Of a stretch of DNA of 64,000 nt, positions 60,969 through 64,000 are shown piece after piece. A program made the position numbers and the translations under genes. Numbering within the stretch: the stretch's first letter is position 1; every line of letters begins with the position of its first letter. Origin of the DNA: Campylobacterota bacterium. Lineage in GTDB: Bacteria; Bdellovibrionota; Bacteriovoracia; Bacteriovoracales; Bacteriovoracaceae. Location of the stretch: contig QNFX01000003.1 of the NCBI GenBank assembly GCA_003650125.1, positions 1 through 64,000 of the forward strand. Direction: 5' to 3'. The notes under the pieces were generated by a model. The model made no database searches. It was not told the DNA's origin and saw only the letters and a list, made by a program, of their open reading frames with translations.

Positions 60969-61577
60969 ATGAAATTTATTGAGTATTTTAGTGAAGGCGG
61001 CTTTATCATGTACCCCCTGCTGTTTTGTTCAGTTGTGGTTTGGGGCGTATTTATAGAAAAAGTTTGGTTTTTATCCAGATTTAAAAAAGACTTTAAAGGA
61101 CTCCATAATAAGGTCATCAATCTTTTAGAAGACGGTAAAGTACTCGAATGTATAGGCCTTGTTAAAAGCGCTAGGCCTTATTTAGAGACTCCCTTTCTTG
61201 CTGTTTTAGAAGGTAGGAAATTAGAAAAAGAAGAATGGGAAAAAAGTATTTCTCGCAAGCTATCTGAAACCCAATTAGTTTTAAAACGATTTCTTTGGCT
61301 CCTTGGAACCATTGGTAACCTCGCTCCCTTTATAGGCCTATTTGGTACTGTTATGGGGATTATTAAATCTTTTGATTCTATGGCCAAATCAGGAAAAACG
61401 GGCTTCGCTGTTGTTTCCTCAGGTCTTGCTGAGGCCTTGATCGCAACAGCTGCAGGTATCTTAGTCGCTGTAGTCGCTGTGTTATTTTATAATTTTTTCC
61501 AATCACAAATAAACTCTCTTAACTTGCGAATCAAAAATAATCTTGAAGAGCTAGTATTGAAGGTGGAAAAAAATTAA
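60969..61577 (+). CDS. exbB: MotA/TolQ/ExbB proton-channel protein, 202 aa
   Basis: Three membrane segments (about 13-30, 110-130 and 155-175). LLGTIGNLAPFIGLFGTVMGII and GLAEALIATAAGILVAVVAV are the family signature. It powers TonB-like or Tol-like transport with its ExbD partner. I write exbB, but TolQ is possible; no tonB, tolA or pal gene adjoins it. Stop and next start overlap (TAATG). Confidence 0.88.
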   Translation: MKFIEYFSEGGFIMYPLLFCSVVVWGVFIEKVWFLSRFKKDFKGLHNKVINLLEDGKVLECIGLVKSARPYLETPFLAVLEGRKLEKEEWEKSISRKLSETQLVLKRFLWLLGTIGNLAPFIGLFGTVMGIIKSFDSMAKSGKTGFAVVSSGLAEALIATAAGILVAVVAVLFYNFFQSQINSLNLRIKNNLEELVLKVEKN

Positions 61578-61993
61578 TGGGAATTGGCATAAAAAAAGAT
61601 AACGAAGAAGCTGATATTATCGCTGATATCAATATGACTCCTTTTATCGATATTATGCTAGTACTGCTAATAATATTTATGATGACTAGCTCAGTAAATA
61701 TTCAATCAGGTCTTGATATAAATATTCCCTCATCAACCTCTGCGGCAAAAGGCAAACAAAAGGAAGGGGTTTTGATTTCTCTAGATAAAAGTGGGAATTT
61801 ATTTGTAGATGGGAGAAAATCAAGCTTAAAAAATTTAAAGTCCAATATTGCCAAGGCATTAACTAGTGCTGGCAACAAAATAGTTATATTTGAAGGGGAT
61901 AAAAATTCAAGTTTGGAAGAAACTTTGAAAATTATTGATATTGCTAAGAGTGCTGGGGCCCAAAAATTTGCAATTGCTGCCAAAGAAAAATAA
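61577..61993 (+). CDS. exbD: ExbD/TolR biopolymer transport protein, 138 aa
   Basis: A short cytoplasmic tail, then the membrane helix INMTPFIDIMLVLLIIFMM with the proton-carrying Asp25. The periplasmic domain with LDKSGNLFVDGRKSSLKNL is the ExbD/TolR fold. Starts inside the exbB stop, so a stoichiometric complex is likely. Partner of exbB in energising outer-membrane transport, such as the FadL-like or other receptors. Confidence 0.9.
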   Translation: MGIGIKKDNEEADIIADINMTPFIDIMLVLLIIFMMTSSVNIQSGLDINIPSSTSAAKGKQKEGVLISLDKSGNLFVDGRKSSLKNLKSNIAKALTSAGNKIVIFEGDKNSSLEETLKIIDIAKSAGAQKFAIAAKEK

Positions 61994-62623
61994 TTAGGCG
62001 CTTTCTTTTTCAACTTCTGGTTCTGAAGGAATCTCTTCCTCTACTTCAACTTCAACTTCAACTTCTTGTTCGAACTTAGGTCCAATGGCCATGAGGAAAT
62101 TCTTAAATAAGGTTTTTTGCCCCGTCTTAAAAAACTTAAACTCTGCCACGATTCTATAGGGATATTTAAGTTCACTTATTATTTTACTTTCTAGTCCAAA
62201 GGACTTGCAATCTGTAACTACTGCGGCAACATCTAGCGATTTGGGAACATTTAGTTTTAAAAATATAGTGGACCCTATATAAAATTTTTGTTCAGAGAAA
62301 AAGTGAATTTTATCAAAATTTATTTCATATAATACGGCCTGTCCATGTGCCATTTTATCGTCAGGTATTGAAATACTACGCTGATGAAGGGTAAACGGCC
62401 CACCTTCCTTTGCTTCACCACTCTCTTTTGATGGTTCAGGCGATTGATCATCAAAAAGAAATTCTTTTTGTAAGTCTGAAATGTCTTTTATTTTCTCGAT
62501 ATCGCCATCAGAGTTTTTTAAACGAGCTTTCAAGATGGCAATTAGATGATCTTTTAGATGCCATATTCTCATGGATACTTTTTTTAAAACTACTGGGTCT
62601 CTTGTGCTTTTTAAAATACTCAT
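61994..62623 (-). CDS. PilZ-like hypothetical protein with acidic tail, 209 aa
   Basis: Residues about 85-185 (YEINFDKIHFFSEQKFYIG, LKLNVPKSLDVAAVVTDC, YPYRIVAEFKFF) have the layout of PilZ-fold domains, which bind cyclic-di-GMP. The diagnostic RxxxR is not obvious; HQRSIS near 80 is the best candidate, so this is weak. The tail EQEVEVEVEVEEE is coded by a hexanucleotide repeat. The stop is directly after the convergent exbD stop. Confidence 0.5.
   Translation of the reverse strand: MSILKSTRDPVVLKKVSMRIWHLKDHLIAILKARLKNSDGDIEKIKDISDLQKEFLFDDQSPEPSKESGEAKEGGPFTLHQRSISIPDDKMAHGQAVLYEINFDKIHFFSEQKFYIGSTIFLKLNVPKSLDVAAVVTDCKSFGLESKIISELKYPYRIVAEFKFFKTGQKTLFKNFLMAIGPKFEQEVEVEVEVEEEIPSEPEVEKESA
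62043..62065 (-). repeat. ACTTCA hexanucleotide tandem repeat
   Basis: ACTTCA three times plus ACTTC on the + strand codes the alternating Glu-Val tail of the PilZ-like protein. The unit is a multiple of three, so length changes would keep the frame. Confidence 0.75.
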
Positions 62624-62653
62624 AAGAGTATTTTCCCCTAAAAAGTGGTTAGA

Positions 62654-62761
62654 CCTATGAGAGGAATAATTTACCTTGTCAGGAATAATTTACCTGCCTT
62701 TGGAGGGGTACCCTTATAGGCCTTAGACTTTAAGCATATTCAATTTAATTCCCCTCATAGG
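62654..62761. promoter_or_regulatory. Direct and inverted repeats upstream of the subtilisin gene
   Basis: AGGAATAATTTACCT occurs at 62662-62676 and 62681-62695, 19 bases apart. CCTATGAGAGGAAT (62654-62667) is matched, with one mismatch, by the reverse complement of 62748-62761 (ATTCCCCTCATAGG). The second arm includes the ribosome site of the protease gene. This looks like a control region for the secreted protease. Confidence 0.5.
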
Positions 62762-62772
62762 AGACCTCAGGT

Positions 62773-64000
62773 ATGCATTATTTTATAATTATGAGTTTAT
62801 TTTTATCTTCCAGTTTAGCGTTTGCAAAAGATAGCAAAAATCTTGATCAAGAATTTATACCTGGTGAATTTATTGTAAAACTAAAAACAGGAGTATCTTT
62901 AAAATCAATTAAACTTAGTCCCTCAATAAATATAAAAAAATCTATTAATGAGTCCTTTGCAGTCGTAACGGCCTCATCAAATAAGTCAGTAGAAAATATT
63001 ATTAGCGTTTTAGAAAGTAATCCATTAGTCGAATATGCGGAACCAAACTTTATCTGGAGAATTGTAACGCCAATCGATGAAGGAAAGCTAAACTCATCTG
63101 TTTCCCTTGAAGGTAATTTAAACTCCCCAGATGATCCATTCTTTAATACTCAGTGGGGACTTTCAAATACTGGAGAGAATGAGCCAAAGGCAAAGACCAG
63201 TGGGGTAGCAGGAAGTGATATAAATGCAATTCGTGCATGGGCCATCAATAGAGGATCTAAACGAGTTAAAATTGCAGTAATTGATACGGGAGTAGATTAT
63301 AGGCACATAGATTTGAGAGATCAAATGTGGGTGAACAAGAAAGAGCTGTATGGAACAAAAGGCGTTGATGACGATGAAAATGGTTATGTAGATGATATTT
63401 ATGGCCATGATTTTTCAAACGAAGATGGAGATCCAATGGATGGCCACGGACATGGAACTCATTGTGCTGGAGTTATTGGAGCGGCCCACAACAATCAAAC
63501 AGGTATTGCTGGTGTTATGCCAGAGGTAACAATCGTTGCAATTAAATTTTTGTCTGATAGCGGAAGCGGAGGTACTGACCAGGCCATTGCAGCTATTGAA
63601 TATGCTATTAAAGCTGAAGTCGATGTAATGTCTAATTCATGGGGTGGAGGTAAATATTCAGAGGCGCTTAAAGAGACTATTATGAAGGCCTCAAATGCGG
63701 GAATCATATTTGTGGCGGCCTCAGGAAATAAATCAAGTAATACTGATGAAGAACCTCATTACCCTTCAAGCTATGATCTACCAAATGTTGTCTCAGTTGG
63801 TGCCCTAACCGCTCAAAATAAAATTGCCAGTTTTTCTAATTACGGAGCAAATACCGTGGATATTGCTGCTCCTGGGAAAAACATAAATTCAACAGTTCAA
63901 GGTAATAAATATAAAGTTTATTCAGGGACATCTATGGCCGCCCCTCACGTGGCCGGTGCCTTAGGTCTTTTAATATCTCAAACAGGACGTATTCCACATG
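62773..64000 (+). CDS. Secreted subtilisin-like (S8) serine protease, 3' end beyond the window
   Basis: Open to the window end. Signal peptide 1-17 (FLSSSLAFAK), then an inhibitor-I9-like propeptide (FIPGEFIVKLKTG to about residue 110), then the catalytic domain: Asp in IAVIDTGVDYRHIDL, His in GHGHGTHCAGVIGAA, and Ser in YSGTSMAAPHVAGALG near the edge. The oxyanion Asn is in FVAASGN-type IIFVAASGNKSS. The start has AGGAGACC about eight bases before the ATG. Most related proteins have C-terminal modules, which would lie outside. Confidence 0.93.
   Translation, partial: MHYFIIMSLFLSSSLAFAKDSKNLDQEFIPGEFIVKLKTGVSLKSIKLSPSINIKKSINESFAVVTASSNKSVENIISVLESNPLVEYAEPNFIWRIVTPIDEGKLNSSVSLEGNLNSPDDPFFNTQWGLSNTGENEPKAKTSGVAGSDINAIRAWAINRGSKRVKIAVIDTGVDYRHIDLRDQMWVNKKELYGTKGVDDDENGYVDDIYGHDFSNEDGDPMDGHGHGTHCAGVIGAAHNNQTGIAGVMPEVTIVAIKFLSDSGSGGTDQAIAAIEYAIKAEVDVMSNSWGGGKYSEALKETIMKASNAGIIFVAASGNKSSNTDEEPHYPSSYDLPNVVSVGALTAQNKIASFSNYGANTVDIAAPGKNINSTVQGNKYKVYSGTSMAAPHVAGALGLLISQTGRIPH

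Noticed and set aside
1-64000. CRISPR array, rRNA, tRNA, IS element or prophage
   Set aside because: I saw no regularly spaced repeats, transposase, integrase or tRNA cloverleaf; a dedicated scan was not possible, so weak cases may be missed.

Overview
The window is an AT-rich, densely coded chromosome segment with 63 genes on both strands, short intergenic gaps (none above 300 bases) and no rRNA, tRNA, CRISPR array, insertion sequence or phage gene that I could see. The gene content points to a Gram-negative, diderm member of the Bdellovibrionota, most likely Bacteriovoracia (Bacteriovorax/Halobacteriovorax-like); this is inference. The reasons are many secreted or lipoprotein-anchored hydrolases, a histone-fold protein of the Bdellovibrio type, FadL-like, TonB/Tol-type and GT9 envelope genes, and proteobacterial GshA, CmoA/CmoB and EgtD. 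A strong excess of the tetranucleotide GGCC in otherwise AT-rich DNA is a further signature.

Layout. 1-7.2 kb: fructosamine kinase (cut by the window edge), a secreted BPI/TULIP-like protein, a double receiver protein, a trypsin-like protease, gshA and a DUF1460 protein. 7.3-16 kb: a lipoprotein solute-binding protein, a thiolase, CarD-like and SlyD-like proteins, a DEAD-box helicase fused to a Jag/KhpB-like RNA-binding module, two unknowns and a MATE exporter. 16-21.3 kb is the most unusual accessory stretch: an anchored astacin protease, a steroid 5-alpha-reductase homologue, an orphan ParA-like ATPase with two small basic partners, a secreted six-repeat tectonin propeller, a 40-residue membrane peptide and a bacterial histone with its own strong promoter.

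21.4-36.9 kb is mostly core metabolism: HCCA isomerase, cyclophilin, the cmoA-cmoB-egtD methyltransferase operon, acnA, galE, a cysteine desulfurase-thiI pair, a Tsp/Prc protease, a GT9 glycosyltransferase, a membrane J-protein and an MltD-like lipoprotein. 36.9-49.9 kb: a GT4 glycosyltransferase; then a FadL-like porin overlapping the start of a 1,540-residue lipoprotein and a secreted START-like protein; then a PLP enzyme, a GMC oxidoreductase and a Gluconate_2-dh3-like subunit; then gamma-glutamyltranspeptidase. 50-64 kb: dppABC without ATPase genes, sfsA, a large zinc metalloprotease, pyrE, gltA, rpmE, rpmG, a DUF4340 protein, exbB/exbD, a PilZ-like protein and the start of a secreted subtilisin.

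How the genes fit together. Citrate synthase, aconitase, thiolase, peptide uptake, gamma-glutamyltranspeptidase and six or more secreted proteases suit an organism living on protein and lipid. Two LPS- or lipid-binding folds better known from animal innate immunity (BPI-like and tectonin) are encoded here in secreted form; a role on prey surfaces or in the cell's own envelope is a hypothesis. Where the sequence decided start codons (Shine-Dalgarno spacing, signal peptides, family alignment) I moved them, and each entry says so.
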